From: a virus
IMG/VR virus record: IMGVR_UViG_3300044645_001666
Span: 1 to 28,577 of that record
Reading direction: 5' to 3' (one strand)
Length of the DNA stretch: 28,577 nucleotides
Shown here: piece by piece, positions 28,221 to 28,577 of the stretch
How the letters are laid out: each line of letters opens with the position of its first letter
Position numbering within the stretch: the first letter of the stretch is position 1
Program-made: the position numbers and the translations under genes
The notes under the pieces: generated by a model
The model's input: the letters and a program-made list of their open reading frames with translations, nothing else
Told to the model about the DNA's origin: nothing
Database searches by the model: none

Positions 28221-28577
28221 AAAATTCGGTTTTGTAATCGTTAAAGGTTTCTCCGTATAGCCTTAACACATCACCAGAAAGTTCAGTTGCCCTTTTGACT
28301 CCATGACATGCCTGAACTGCGATCATGCAAAGGTCATAGAAAGCCGCTCTCCAAGCAAATGACATTTCGTTAGCCTGTCCTGCACGCTCAACAGCATCAC
28401 TTCCCTGCCACTTAAGAATACTCAGTGCCACTACTGGAAGCAGTGTTGTGGAGTTTGCAGCAAAGAAGGGATTCAGCGGCATCGCAACAAGCGTGTTCCA
28501 GATGCACTTGTTTAACTCCTCCCGAGAGACTTCGTCACCATCTGCGACATCGTCAAAGACCTGGGTCACCTGAAACA
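28213..28577 (-). CDS. gp14-position small protein, possibly cut by the window edge
   Basis: A GTG at 28569 gives 118 residues (start VTQVFDDVADGDEVSREELN), but the frame is open to the window edge (28577), so the true start may lie outside. It is a mostly helical protein: CIWNTLVAMPLNPFFAANST, RAGQANEMSFAWRAAFYDLC, ACHGVKRATELSGDVLRLYG. It directly precedes the gp7-like gene, where P22 has gene 14, but I see no sequence reason to call it gp14. Conserved neighbours of this type are usually virion assembly or ejection chaperones. Confidence 0.6.
   Translation of the reverse strand, partial: FQVTQVFDDVADGDEVSREELNKCIWNTLVAMPLNPFFAANSTTLLPVVALSILKWQGSDAVERAGQANEMSFAWRAAFYDLCMIAVQACHGVKRATELSGDVLRLYGETFNDYKTEFYA

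Noticed and set aside
1-28577. Integrated prophage with attachment sites
   Set aside because: No integrase, excisionase, repressor pair, tRNA or flanking host gene is visible in the window.

Overview
The window reads as most of the genome of a short-tailed, P22-like double-stranded DNA bacteriophage, about half G+C. The P22-type order on the minus strand is: terminase small-subunit-like gene, large terminase and P22-type portal at the left end; DNA-ejection proteins resembling P22 gp7, gp20 and gp16, then a tailspike with a P22-like head-binding domain, at the right end. Scaffold, coat and tail-accessory genes are missing. They would lie between the two ends of the window, so the contig was probably opened inside a circular or permuted map. 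A P22-type beta-helix tailspike suggests a Gram-negative host with a surface polysaccharide. No integrase, CI-like repressor or attachment site is visible, so there is no evidence for lysogeny here.

Layout on the minus strand, read right to left. 28577-20235: gp14-position gene, three ejection proteins, tailspike. 20231-16068: a second fibre-like protein, then the lysis region (coiled-coil protein, several tiny overlapping membrane proteins, a metallophosphoesterase, two small proteins, a lysozyme-like endolysin). 15963-8844: the early replication/recombination operon, which begins at a promoter overlapping a 15-bp palindrome. It encodes a small regulator candidate, a Cas4-like PD-(D/E)XK nuclease, a RuvC-like resolvase, a RecT-like annealase, a DUF669/SSB-like protein, a DnaB-N/RepA-type helicase, and a winged-helix initiator whose own gene carries four iterons as in lambda O. 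Several small genes follow, one with an orphan NrdR-type zinc ribbon. 5125-1: terminase small-subunit-like gene, a gap with a striking alternating purine-pyrimidine (Z-DNA-prone) tract, three small genes, a DUF3310 gene, large terminase and portal (cut by the window edge). Most minus-strand genes are joined by ATGA or TAATG overlaps.

The plus strand carries one cassette, 5300-8771. It diverges from the terminase gene and converges on the early operon at a shared bidirectional terminator (8786-8823). Its first half has six or seven small genes, three of them resembling widespread phage families of unknown function, and ends at a clear terminator (7271-7300). A non-coding stretch of about 640 bp follows, rich in direct repeats, hairpins and G-quadruplex potential. 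Then come a small membrane protein and a triple zinc-ribbon protein.

A global oddity is translation initiation. Genes that are not coupled by overlap often lack a Shine-Dalgarno sequence and have an A/C-rich, G-poor leader instead. The most promising places for undescribed biology are the plus-strand cassette with its structured non-coding region, the Z-DNA-prone tract beside the terminase gene, and the initiator gene with its embedded origin.
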